Shown: positions 1-7,057 of the stretch, piece after piece
How the letters are laid out: each line of letters begins with the position of its first letter
Position numbering within the stretch: the stretch's first letter is position 1
NCBI GenBank assembly: GCA_943908365.1
Contig: CALTTH010000009.1
Span: forward strand, 12,363-76,362
Length of the DNA stretch: 64,000 bases
Origin: an uncultured Hyphomicrobiales bacterium
GTDB lineage: Bacteria > Pseudomonadota > Alphaproteobacteria > Rhizobiales > Rhizobiaceae
Reading direction: 5' to 3'
Position numbers and translations under genes: made by a program
Notes under the pieces: model-generated
Seen by the model: only the letters and a program-made list of their open reading frames with translations
Database searches by the model: none
Told to the model about the DNA's origin: nothing

Positions 1-1467
1 ACCTTGACCAATATCGCATCCAAGGTCCTGAAGCCGCCGGAGCTGTGATGCGTCCTCGATGCCCTCCGCGGTTATCTTGACCCCAAGGCCGGCACCCAGC
101 GAAATGATCGCGCGAACGACTTTTTCCTGCCGGTCGCTTTCTTCGAAGGTTGCCACAAACTTTCTGTCGATCTTGATTTTATTGAACTGATAGTTTGATA
201 GCTGCGAAAGACTGGAATAGCCGGTGCCAAAGTCATCCAGAGCCATTTTGATGCCGGATTTGACAAGACCGTCAAGGACGTCGCGCGCCGTTTCGGCGTC
301 ATTGATGAGAGCACTCTCTGTGACCTCAAGTTCCAGGCGATGCACGGGGAGGCCGACCTCGCCAAGCACCTTGATGAGACGTAGTCCAAGCAGTCTGTCG
401 CTGAGCTGGACAGGAGAGATATTAAACGACAAAACGGTGTGAGGGGCCCATAATAACGCATCCTGGCAGGCAATGCGGAATAACTGGTCGGTCAGTTCGA
501 CAATCAGTCCAGCGTTTTCAGCCAAAGGGATGAACTCGCAGGGAGGAACGAATTCCCCAGGCTCTCTTTCCCAACGGGCAAGTGCCTCGAAGCCCACAAT
601 TTCCTGTGTCTTGAGATCAACGAGTGGCTGATAGTGTGGGCGGATTTTCCCCAGCTTCATGGCAAGCTTCAGGTCCGCTTCCATCTGAATTTTGGTGATC
701 AACTCTTCCTGCATTTCCGGCACGAAGGCCTTGACGATATTACGGCCGATTTTTTTGGCCGCATACATCGCGCAATCGGCGTATTGGATGGCTTCTGCCG
801 GGAATGCACTGTCCTCCGGAATACGGGCGCATCCAATACTCGCACCAATCTCAACGGTCGCGCCATTGATGGCGATGGGTTTACTGATCGAGACAACCAT
901 GCGTTTTCCCAAGGCAGATAAATCCTCATTACCCTTTCTCTCGATCAGCACCACAAATTCATCGCCACCCAGCCGATAGACATTGTCTTCTGGAAACATC
1001 GAACAGAGCCGTTTCGCCACGGCCTTCAGCACCTGGTCTCCATGCTCGTGGCCAAGAAGATCATTCACCTTCTTGAACCCGTCCAGGTCGAGACTGAAGA
1101 TCGCACTTCCTTCTGTCTGAGGAAGGGTTAGGAGCTTCGAGAGGGCAACCTCCAGCAACCTCCTGTTCGGAAGCTCCGTCAGCGGATCATGGCAGGCAAT
1201 CCAGTCGACATTTTCCTCAGCCGTTACCCGCAGTTGGATTTCTCGGTGCATGTCCTTGATGCGAAGCATCGAGTAAATCAGACCAAGCCCGCCAGCTACG
1301 GTCAGCGCGGTAAAGATCTCGTCGAGTTCGTAATCCTCATGAGAAAGAAAAAAGGCATCAAGTGCTTCATGACCGTCGAAGAACAGAGCCGCGCCAAAAA
1401 TCATTGCAAATGCGAAAAGCCAGACAATCGCCTCCCATTTGGAGCGGTTCGGATGCATGGACGACAT
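1..1467 (-). CDS. Membrane GGDEF-EAL c-di-GMP protein (3' end outside window)
   Basis: This is the N-terminal 489 residues of a protein whose reading frame is still open at the window edge. Two hydrophobic segments (about residues 11-30 and 50-69) flank a short acidic loop, so the protein should be anchored in the inner membrane. A GGDEF domain follows, with an intact GGDEF motif at about 167-171 inside RLGGDEFVVL. An EAL domain follows that, with GFEALARWE at about 292-300 and DDFGTGYSSL further on, so both cyclase and phosphodiesterase signatures are present. The inhibitory I-site RxxD, expected five residues before GGDEF, is degenerate (FPED), so product inhibition is probably lost. Which activity dominates cannot be read from sequence. 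The start is the ATG at 1467; an internal ATG lies three codons later. The chemotaxis genes cheW and mcp lie upstream on the same strand. Confidence 0.85.
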   Translation of the reverse strand, partial: MSSMHPNRSKWEAIVWLFAFAMIFGAALFFDGHEALDAFFLSHEDYELDEIFTALTVAGGLGLIYSMLRIKDMHREIQLRVTAEENVDWIACHDPLTELPNRRLLEVALSKLLTLPQTEGSAIFSLDLDGFKKVNDLLGHEHGDQVLKAVAKRLCSMFPEDNVYRLGGDEFVVLIERKGNEDLSALGKRMVVSISKPIAINGATVEIGASIGCARIPEDSAFPAEAIQYADCAMYAAKKIGRNIVKAFVPEMQEELITKIQMEADLKLAMKLGKIRPHYQPLVDLKTQEIVGFEALARWEREPGEFVPPCEFIPLAENAGLIVELTDQLFRIACQDALLWAPHTVLSFNISPVQLSDRLLGLRLIKVLGEVGLPVHRLELEVTESALINDAETARDVLDGLVKSGIKMALDDFGTGYSSLSQLSNYQFNKIKIDRKFVATFEESDRQEKVVRAIISLGAGLGVKITAEGIEDASQLRRLQDLGCDIGQG

Positions 1468-1602
1468 GACGTGTCTCTTTCGTGCTGAGAAATGGCATCA
1501 TGCCGGTCGGATGGGAATGCATTCCCCCAATGTTCATGCGTATTGCCGAATATGCGTCCCGCGAATGTCAAAGCATTCTGCCTTAACACGTGCCGCGATG
1601 CG

Positions 1603-2073
1603 TCAAGCTGCCAGCGCCTCACTCGATGCAAACATGGCTTGGAGATCGAGAAAACAGATCATGCCCGATATGTGGGTAATGATGCCTGCGCACCAGGATC
1701 TATCGAAGGAACTGGCGACAGTGGGTGTCGGCTGCAATTGATCGGAGGTGACAGACAGCATGTCCGTCACTTGATCGACCACCAATCCCAGAGGCGTGCC
1801 GCTCACCTCCACCACGACGATGGCGCTCCTCTCCGTTGTCTCGCCCGACCGCATGCCGAGTTTGCGCGACAGATCGATCGTGGGAATGACCATCCCACGC
1901 AGATTGATGATCCCAAGAAGCTCTGGTGAAGCATGCGGTAGCGGGGTCGAAGCGGCCCATCCACGAATCTCGCGAACAGAGGTTGTTTCGATGCAGAAGG
2001 TCTGCTCTCCAAGCTGGAAGGCGATAATATCGAGCGTCGTCAGACCGTTCATGTTTTGCGAAACGTTGGACAT
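1603..2073 (-). CDS. cheW: CheW-like chemotaxis coupling protein
   Basis: The 156-residue product is one CheW domain, the SH3-like adaptor that links chemoreceptors to the histidine kinase CheA at the cell pole. Visible family features are the early strand IAFQLGEQTFCIE, the VREIRG segment, the LLGIINLRGMVIPTIDL core and the LGLVVDQVTDML segment. The ATG at 2073 is chosen because it overlaps the stop of the upstream receptor gene (TGATG) and has AGGAG upstream; an in-frame codon five residues earlier would lie inside the receptor gene. The overlap implies translational coupling, so this CheW probably serves the adjacent receptor. No cheA is in the window, so it must work with a CheA encoded elsewhere. 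Confidence 0.93.
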   Translation of the reverse strand: MSNVSQNMNGLTTLDIIAFQLGEQTFCIETTSVREIRGWAASTPLPHASPELLGIINLRGMVIPTIDLSRKLGMRSGETTERSAIVVVEVSGTPLGLVVDQVTDMLSVTSDQLQPTPTVASSFDRSWCAGIITHISGMICFLDLQAMFASSEALAA

Positions 2074-3860
2074 CAGAACTCCTCCCAACTGTCGGTTTTG
2101 ATCGCGGCATTGCCTTGAAACGCGTTTGATATCCTGGCCACCATCTGCCGGGGCTGGGATGCCACGGGACGCGCAGCGACTGATACAGGCGCTGGCATCG
2201 AACGGCGCGAGGGTGCATTCGAGCCGATCTTGAACTGAGACAAAAGCTGGAACAGCGCCTCCGCTTCTTTTGCAAGGCTATGGGCCGCAGCCGATGTTTC
2301 TTCGACCATGGCGGCATTTTGCTGCGTGCCCTGATCAATCGTATTGACGGCCGTGTTGATCTCCTTCAGCCCTGTCGCCTGTTCCCTTGAGGCCTCGACA
2401 ATCGCGACAACATTCGCATCGACGTGGACGACCTGCCCGACGATCTCCTCCAGCACCTTTCCAGTCTCGCCGACAAGCGCCACGCCGCTCTTGACGTGTC
2501 CATTCGAGGCGCTGATCAGACCTTTGATTTCCTTGGCGGCCTTTGCCGAGCGTTGCGCCAGTTCGCGAACTTCCTGCGCGACAACGGCAAAACCCTTGCC
2601 TGCGTCTCCCGCGCGTGCCGCTTCAACGCCGGCATTCAATGCCAGAAGGTTGGTTTGAAAGGCAATTTCGTCAATGACGCCAATAATATTGGCAATTTCG
2701 GACGCAGAGGACTCAATCTTTCCCATCGCATCGACGGCCTGGCGAACCACAAGACCGGAGCGCTCGGCATTATCCTTTGTCTTTCGCACAAGCTGTCCAG
2801 CTTCCTGCGCGCGCTGGCTGGAATCCGAACCAGTCGTTGTTATTTCCTCGAGTGCCGCCGCAGTTTCTTCGACTGACGCAGCCTGCTGTTCCGTCCTGCG
2901 GGACAGATCGTCAGAGGCAGATCGGATTTCCTGGGATGCGGCCGCTATGGCGCTTGCGTTCTCCGACACCGCTTCCATTGCTGAGCAGAGCTTCGTCGCC
3001 GCAATGTTGAAATCCGTGCGGAGTTTCTCAAGCGCCGGCAGGAAAGGTGTTGAAAGCTGCTGTGTCAGATCGCCTTCCGCGACGCTTTGTAGCGCCGCCG
3101 CAAGCAAGTCCACGTTGTCTACGCGAGCTGTCACATCGGTCGCAAACTTGACCACCTTGAAGACGTTGCCGTTCATGTCCAAGATCGGATTGTAGGAGGC
3201 TTGGATATGCACCTTTCTGCCACCCTTGCCGATGCGCAGAAACTCGTCGGCGACAAATTCTCCTGCCGATAAGCGTGCCCAGAAATGCTGGTACTCGTTG
3301 CTGCCGACATACGCCTTGTCGCAGAACATGGAATGGTGCTTGCCCTGAATCTCGGCCAGTTGATAGCCGAGGACCGTCAGGAAGTTCTGATTGGCTGTCA
3401 GAATTTCGCCTGTGGGTGTGAACTCGATGACGGCCTGCGAGCGGGAGAGAGCGTCGAGCTTGCCTGCATCTTCGGCAGACTTCAATTTCTGCGCGGTGAT
3501 GTCAGTTGCGAACTTGACCACCTTGTAGAATTTGCCGCCGCGCGACACCGGATTGTAGGATGCCTCGATCCAGACTTCCCTTCCACCCTTGCCGATCCGT
3601 TTGTATTGTCGGCGATCGAACCTGCCAGCGGCGAGTTCGCTCCAGAACTGCCTGTAATCCGCGCCCGCGGCTTCAGCCGGATCGACGAAGATGCGGTGGT
3701 GTTGGCCAACGATTTCGCTCAGCTCATAGCCGAGCGCCTTGCAAAAATTCTCATTCGCCGTCAGGATTCTTCCTGTCATATCGAATTCGATAATCGCCTG
3801 CGATTTACTCACTGCAGCCAAAATGGCTTTGGCGTCGCTCGAGAAACTCAAAGACATCAT
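2073..3860 (-). CDS. Soluble methyl-accepting chemoreceptor with two PAS domains
   Basis: The 595-residue protein has no hydrophobic segment long enough to span a membrane, so it should be a cytoplasmic receptor. Two tandem PAS domains occupy about residues 10-125 and 135-245; each ends in a VVKFATDxTA segment and they resemble each other closely, which suggests an internal duplication. A short HAMP-like stretch follows (LQSVAEGDLTQQL), then the methyl-accepting coiled coil, whose hairpin tip reads EIAFQTNLLALNAGVEAAR. The last residues, DSWEEF, resemble the CheR/CheB tethering pentapeptide NWETF of enterobacterial receptors. I prefer the ATG at 3860, with GGGAG about 10 nt upstream, over a TTG two codons earlier. 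The gene overlaps cheW by one base. PAS pairs like this commonly sense redox state or small ligands; the ligand is unknown. Confidence 0.92.
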   Translation of the reverse strand: MMSLSFSSDAKAILAAVSKSQAIIEFDMTGRILTANENFCKALGYELSEIVGQHHRIFVDPAEAAGADYRQFWSELAAGRFDRRQYKRIGKGGREVWIEASYNPVSRGGKFYKVVKFATDITAQKLKSAEDAGKLDALSRSQAVIEFTPTGEILTANQNFLTVLGYQLAEIQGKHHSMFCDKAYVGSNEYQHFWARLSAGEFVADEFLRIGKGGRKVHIQASYNPILDMNGNVFKVVKFATDVTARVDNVDLLAAALQSVAEGDLTQQLSTPFLPALEKLRTDFNIAATKLCSAMEAVSENASAIAAASQEIRSASDDLSRRTEQQAASVEETAAALEEITTTGSDSSQRAQEAGQLVRKTKDNAERSGLVVRQAVDAMGKIESSASEIANIIGVIDEIAFQTNLLALNAGVEAARAGDAGKGFAVVAQEVRELAQRSAKAAKEIKGLISASNGHVKSGVALVGETGKVLEEIVGQVVHVDANVVAIVEASREQATGLKEINTAVNTIDQGTQQNAAMVEETSAAAHSLAKEAEALFQLLSQFKIGSNAPSRRSMPAPVSVAARPVASQPRQMVARISNAFQGNAAIKTDSWEEF

Positions 3861-4324
3861 TGCCAAGACACTCCCTCTCTGCCGGAGGCTCAGGTGCCTG
3901 ATCCCTATCGATCACGGTCGCTCTGGCCACGGCTGTTGAACGCAATACACACAGGGCGACGAGTTGGTCTGAGAGTTTCTTTCGTCCTGACGCCCCCAGT
4001 TTTAGGGGTCAATTGTTGCCAAAGGCTTAATACCAATATCCGCAATTGAGCTTTTGCCCATAAATTGTGCGGTTTGCCCAATAATGGGCTATAGAGCGCG
4101 GTATTTTCAGACAACCGGTTCCGATCTCGGGGCGCGCCTGTCGTTCCAAACAAGAGGAATGTCGTGCCGCGATCCGAGAGCAGTTAGGCGATTGCGGTTC
4201 GCTTTTGAGATGAAAACGGGGGAAATGAAACAATCGGTGTAGAATCGTGGGGGATACGAAACCGCTGTCCGATCAACCAGGGACTTAAGCCTTGGCGAAA
4301 GTGCCTGGAGGATCGAAAACGGCC
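3861..4324. other. Intergenic region between mcp and luxR-type gene
   Basis: I see no credible gene in this 464-bp stretch. It is the upstream region of the mcp-cheW operon. It holds a CCAGTTTTAGGGGT element at 3996-4009 that recurs before the luxR-type gene, and a palindrome GCCCAATAATGGGC at 4076-4089 that could be an operator. AT-rich sequence around 4020-4095 would suit a promoter. No terminator hairpin was recognised. Confidence 0.5.
3996..4009 (-). promoter_or_regulatory. Candidate operator upstream of mcp-cheW
   Basis: The element CCAGTTTTAGGGGT matches 12 of 14 bases of CCAGTTTCTGGGGT at 5081-5094, in the same orientation relative to the gene it precedes. It lies about 135 bp before the mcp start. 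It may be a binding site for the adjacent LuxR-type regulator; this is inference from shared sequence only. Confidence 0.35.
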
Positions 4325-5056
4325 TTAATGGATCAGACCGCGACGGATGGCTTCGGCAATCGCGTGCACACGATTGTCTGCGCCAAGCTTGCGAATAGCC
4401 GTTTTGATATAGCTGTTTACCGTATCGGGCGTGTAGCCGCTGGATTTCGCAATATCATCCGTCGTCTTGCCAAGGCTGGCATACCGTAGACAGACGATTT
4501 CGCCCTCGCTGAGTTTCAAGGCCTGAGCTGAGAACTTTTCCATGATCGGACGCGTGATCACGCGATGCGTCACTTCCGCCTGCTCCTTGAGGAAGCTGAT
4601 TTCATCCTGCTCGAACGGCGTCGCTCTCGAAAAGGTTATTGCGCCGAAGACAACGTCGCCCCGTCGGATAGGAAACAACGTCCGGTTCAGAACGCCGAAG
4701 GTGCGTGCAAGATAGATCAATCGCTGCGGTGGAGTTGCTCGCTCGTAAACCTTCTCCTCTATGATGACATCTGTTGCCGTTACGGAGGCTTGAACGAATG
4801 GGTCCGTTCTCAGAAGATCGTCGCCGTAATAGGCATCGAGAAATGCCGGTGGCACATCAGTGTCGATCGAGTGTCCGCTACCGAAGCGATATCCGTCCAA
4901 ATCGAGTCCCGACACGGCGAAGAAGTCAAACGGCACGGCTTTACGTAGCCTCTCCATAAATGGATGTTGTGCCACATGGCGGCGGGTTGGCACCGACCTT
5001 AGATCAACCGCCTCGTGAAAAGACTCTTCTGGGGCAAGTGCGCGTAGAAATGACAA
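4325..5056 (-). CDS. Orphan LuxR-family transcriptional regulator
   Basis: The 243-residue protein has an N-terminal autoinducer-binding-like domain (about 30-165) and a C-terminal GerE/LuxR helix-turn-helix (about 178-243; LSEGEIVCLRYASLGKT, then DTVNSYIKTAIRKLGADNR). No luxI-type synthase is nearby. In the ligand domain the Asp-Pro pair (RTDPFV) and a Tyr equivalent are kept. By eye alignment, two tryptophans that line the acyl-homoserine-lactone pocket of TraR/LuxR appear replaced (PAF and DVIIEE). It may therefore bind another ligand or none, as the rhizobial motility regulators VisN and VisR are thought to. The start is a TTG at 5056 with AGGAG eight bases upstream; no ATG fits. The neighbouring chemoreceptor operon is a plausible target. 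Confidence 0.85.
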   Translation of the reverse strand: MSFLRALAPEESFHEAVDLRSVPTRRHVAQHPFMERLRKAVPFDFFAVSGLDLDGYRFGSGHSIDTDVPPAFLDAYYGDDLLRTDPFVQASVTATDVIIEEKVYERATPPQRLIYLARTFGVLNRTLFPIRRGDVVFGAITFSRATPFEQDEISFLKEQAEVTHRVITRPIMEKFSAQALKLSEGEIVCLRYASLGKTTDDIAKSSGYTPDTVNSYIKTAIRKLGADNRVHAIAEAIRRGLIH

Positions 5057-5080
5057 ATCGCAACTCCTAGAACCTGAAAT

Positions 5081-5094
5081 CCAGTTTCTGGGGT
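5081..5094 (-). promoter_or_regulatory. Candidate operator upstream of luxR-type gene
   Basis: CCAGTTTCTGGGGT contains a short dyad (CCAG-TTT-CTGG) and lies 25 bp before the TTG start of the LuxR-type regulator. A close copy precedes mcp, and the partial repeat GGGGTGCTA found here at 5090-5098 recurs at 5137-5145. Autoregulation by the LuxR-type protein is a reasonable guess. Confidence 0.35.
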
Positions 5095-5147
5095 GCTAAT
5101 ATTAATTTTCTATGAAATCTTAAGCTGAAACTATCAGGGGTGCTATC

Positions 5148-5181
5148 CTGGCGCGTCCCACCTGGGAGCGGGACGCGCCAG
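5148..5181. repeat. Perfect 12-bp inverted repeat (hairpin)
   Basis: CTGGCGCGTCCC and its exact complement GGGACGCGCCAG are separated by 10 bases. The hairpin sits between the end of the small minus-strand gene at 5198-5464 and the upstream region of the luxR-type gene. It is GC-rich but has no strong T-run on either side, so it may be a weak terminator or an RNA-stabilising end rather than a classic intrinsic terminator. Confidence 0.6.
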
Positions 5182-5197
5182 AAATATCGGTCATCTT

Positions 5198-5464
5198 TTA
5201 CCCTTGTTCAGGCAAAGCCCAGCAAGCAAAGACCGAAGACGTCGCGACGGCAGGGCCGGTCTTCTCAATCACCTTGTCGTCATTGGCGGCGTTTTCATTG
5301 GCCAGCCTGCGTTTCACCTGCTCGACATAGAACGACAGCGGCAGTTCGCGATCTCCCGTCTCGCGCATTTCCATGGCCAGCCGGTCAATCAGTTCCGATG
5401 TGGGGATGATGCGCGGCTGTTTGCCGTCAACCGTAGAAATGGGCATGCTGTTCGAAGTAATCAT
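5198..5464 (-). CDS. Small conserved-type hypothetical protein
   Basis: The 88-residue product is mostly charged and hydrophilic, with no signal peptide or membrane segment. Its middle (SELIDRLAMEMRETGD, then LPLSFYVEQVKRRL) should form amphipathic helices. I do not recognise the family. Support for a real gene is a strong Shine-Dalgarno (GGAGGAG) at proper spacing before the ATG at 5464 and a hairpin just after the stop; an upstream in-frame start at 5497 lacks these. It sits alone between the luxR-type gene and hemF on the same strand. Confidence 0.6.
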   Translation of the reverse strand: MITSNSMPISTVDGKQPRIIPTSELIDRLAMEMRETGDRELPLSFYVEQVKRRLANENAANDDKVIEKTGPAVATSSVFACWALPEQG

Positions 5465-5595
5465 AACGATAGCTCCTCCAGTCCATCTAGCCCCCAAAGA
5501 CTATCACCGCCCTATTTTTGCGATAGGGTCAATTTTTCAAAAACACGCCACTTCACGCGATGGAAGATCAAAATCTTCGTGATTGCTTGATTTTT

Positions 5596-6507
5596 TTAAG
5601 GCCAGCGCACGACGGGTGGGAGAGACGACAGGATCGACTCCACATTGCCGCCCGTCTTCAGGCCGAAAATCGTGCCGCGATCGTGGAGAAGATTGAATTC
5701 CACGTAGCGACCGCGGCGAATCAACTGTTCGTCGCGGTCCTCTTCGGTCCATGGCTCGTTGAAATTACCGCGCACGATCTTGGGGTAGGCGAGGTTGAAG
5801 GCACGGCCGACATCCTGGACGAAGGCGAAATTGGCGTTCCAGCCGCCCTTGTCTTCATCCGGATGCAGCCAGTCGAAGAAGATGCCGCCGATGCCGCGCG
5901 GCTCGTTGCGATGCTTGAGGAAGAAATATTCATCGCACCATTGCTTGTAGCGTGGATAGTCGGCGACCGCGTGTCGATTGCAGGTAATCTCAAAGACGCG
6001 GTGAAAGAGCTGCGTGTCCTGATCATCCTGGGTACGGCGACGGTTGAGGACCGGCGTCAGATCGGCGCCGCCACCAAACCAGTGGCTCGTCGTGACCACC
6101 ATGCGCGTGTTCATATGCACGGCTGGCACATTGGGATTGACCGGATGGGCGATGAGCGAAATGCCGGACGCCCAGAAGCTTGGGTCCTCGTCGGCACCCG
6201 GCATCTGCTTGCGGAACTCCTCCGAGAACTCGCCATGAACGGTAGAGGTGTGGACGCCGACTTTCTCGAACACCCGGCCTTCCATCATCGACATGATACC
6301 GCCGCCGCCTTGGCCTTCATCGCGCAGCCATTTCTTCTGAACGAAGCGTCCCGGTGGCTGATCGGAAAGCGGACCCTGAAGCTCATCCTCGATGGTCTCG
6401 AAGGAGGCGACGATCGTGTCACGCAGGCTCTCGAACCAGGCTTTGGCGATCGCCTTCTTGTCCTCGATGTCGTCCGGCAGGCCCTTTGGCAAAACGGGGC
6501 GTTCCAT
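5596..6507 (-). CDS. hemF: Oxygen-dependent coproporphyrinogen III oxidase
   Basis: HemF converts coproporphyrinogen III to protoporphyrinogen IX by two oxidative decarboxylations that need O2, a late cytoplasmic step of haem synthesis. The 303-residue length is normal. The family signature is complete: WCDEYFFLKHRNEPRGIGG followed by IFFDWL, plus VHMNTRMVV and HWFGGGADLTP upstream and KTGGNVESILSSLPP at the C-terminus. The ATG at 6507 has a GGAG-like sequence upstream (GAAGGAGACCGG). It appears monocistronic. No FNR/FixK-type box was seen in the short region upstream. Confidence 0.97.
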   Translation of the reverse strand: MERPVLPKGLPDDIEDKKAIAKAWFESLRDTIVASFETIEDELQGPLSDQPPGRFVQKKWLRDEGQGGGGIMSMMEGRVFEKVGVHTSTVHGEFSEEFRKQMPGADEDPSFWASGISLIAHPVNPNVPAVHMNTRMVVTTSHWFGGGADLTPVLNRRRTQDDQDTQLFHRVFEITCNRHAVADYPRYKQWCDEYFFLKHRNEPRGIGGIFFDWLHPDEDKGGWNANFAFVQDVGRAFNLAYPKIVRGNFNEPWTEEDRDEQLIRRGRYVEFNLLHDRGTIFGLKTGGNVESILSSLPPVVRWP

Positions 6508-6548
6508 ATCCGGTCTCCTTCATGCGATTCGATTTTGTTCTGACGATT

Positions 6549-6612
6549 TAGAGCATTTCCATCAGAAGTGTGTAGCGGTTTTGCGCATGGAAATGACGTC
6601 CCAACAAAAGGT
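6549..6612. repeat. Rhizobial short intergenic repeat (RIME-like)
   Basis: The stretch from GAGCATTTCCATC to GCATGGAAATG is imperfectly palindromic and carries the segment GTGTAGCGGTTTTGCGC. This style of short dyad repeat is common between genes in Agrobacterium and Rhizobium. It occupies the gap upstream of hemF and just before the small plus-strand gene at 6694. Assignment to a family is from memory of the pattern. Confidence 0.45.
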
Positions 6613-6693
6613 GATCGCCATGTGTTGCGGATGCGATTTCGACTCGCCAAGCGGGCAGTCGCGCACTATCTTTTGACGATCAGAGGTATTGGC

Positions 6694-6969
6694 ATGACGA
6701 AATTTACCGGACCGCCACCACTTGAAGGCCTGAAACGCAGGATCGCCGCGCACCGCCGCGACCGCGATGGCGGCGTGCCCAAAAACCAGAAAAGCGGCAT
6801 GTTCGTGCGTCAGACATTTTGCATGACGCGGGCCGAAGCCCGCGCCAAGGCGAAAGAATGGTTCGAGGAATATCCAAAGGCTGCTTACTGGACGGAAGTG
6901 GAAAGCTGGCGGCAGCTGGAAGGCGACCAGATTGAGTTCACCATGCGGCGTTTACCCTCGGCGGATTGA
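6694..6969 (+). CDS. Small basic hypothetical protein
   Basis: The 91-residue product begins MTKFTGPPPLEGLKRRIAAH. It is rich in Arg/Lys in the first third and in aromatic and acidic residues later (WFEEYPKAAYWTEVESWRQ). There is no signal peptide or membrane segment, and I do not recognise the domain. The start at 6694 is preceded by AGAGG; the frame is open further upstream but that part runs through the repeat at 6549-6612. It is transcribed divergently from hemF. Confidence 0.65.
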   Translation: MTKFTGPPPLEGLKRRIAAHRRDRDGGVPKNQKSGMFVRQTFCMTRAEARAKAKEWFEEYPKAAYWTEVESWRQLEGDQIEFTMRRLPSAD

Positions 6970-7057
6970 GGGGCGGGCGCTGTTTTGCCGGGACTGTCCA
7001 CACTCACTGACGGCAGTGGGTGGGGTGCCCTATCGTCCCAAAACCTCTGCTAAACCC

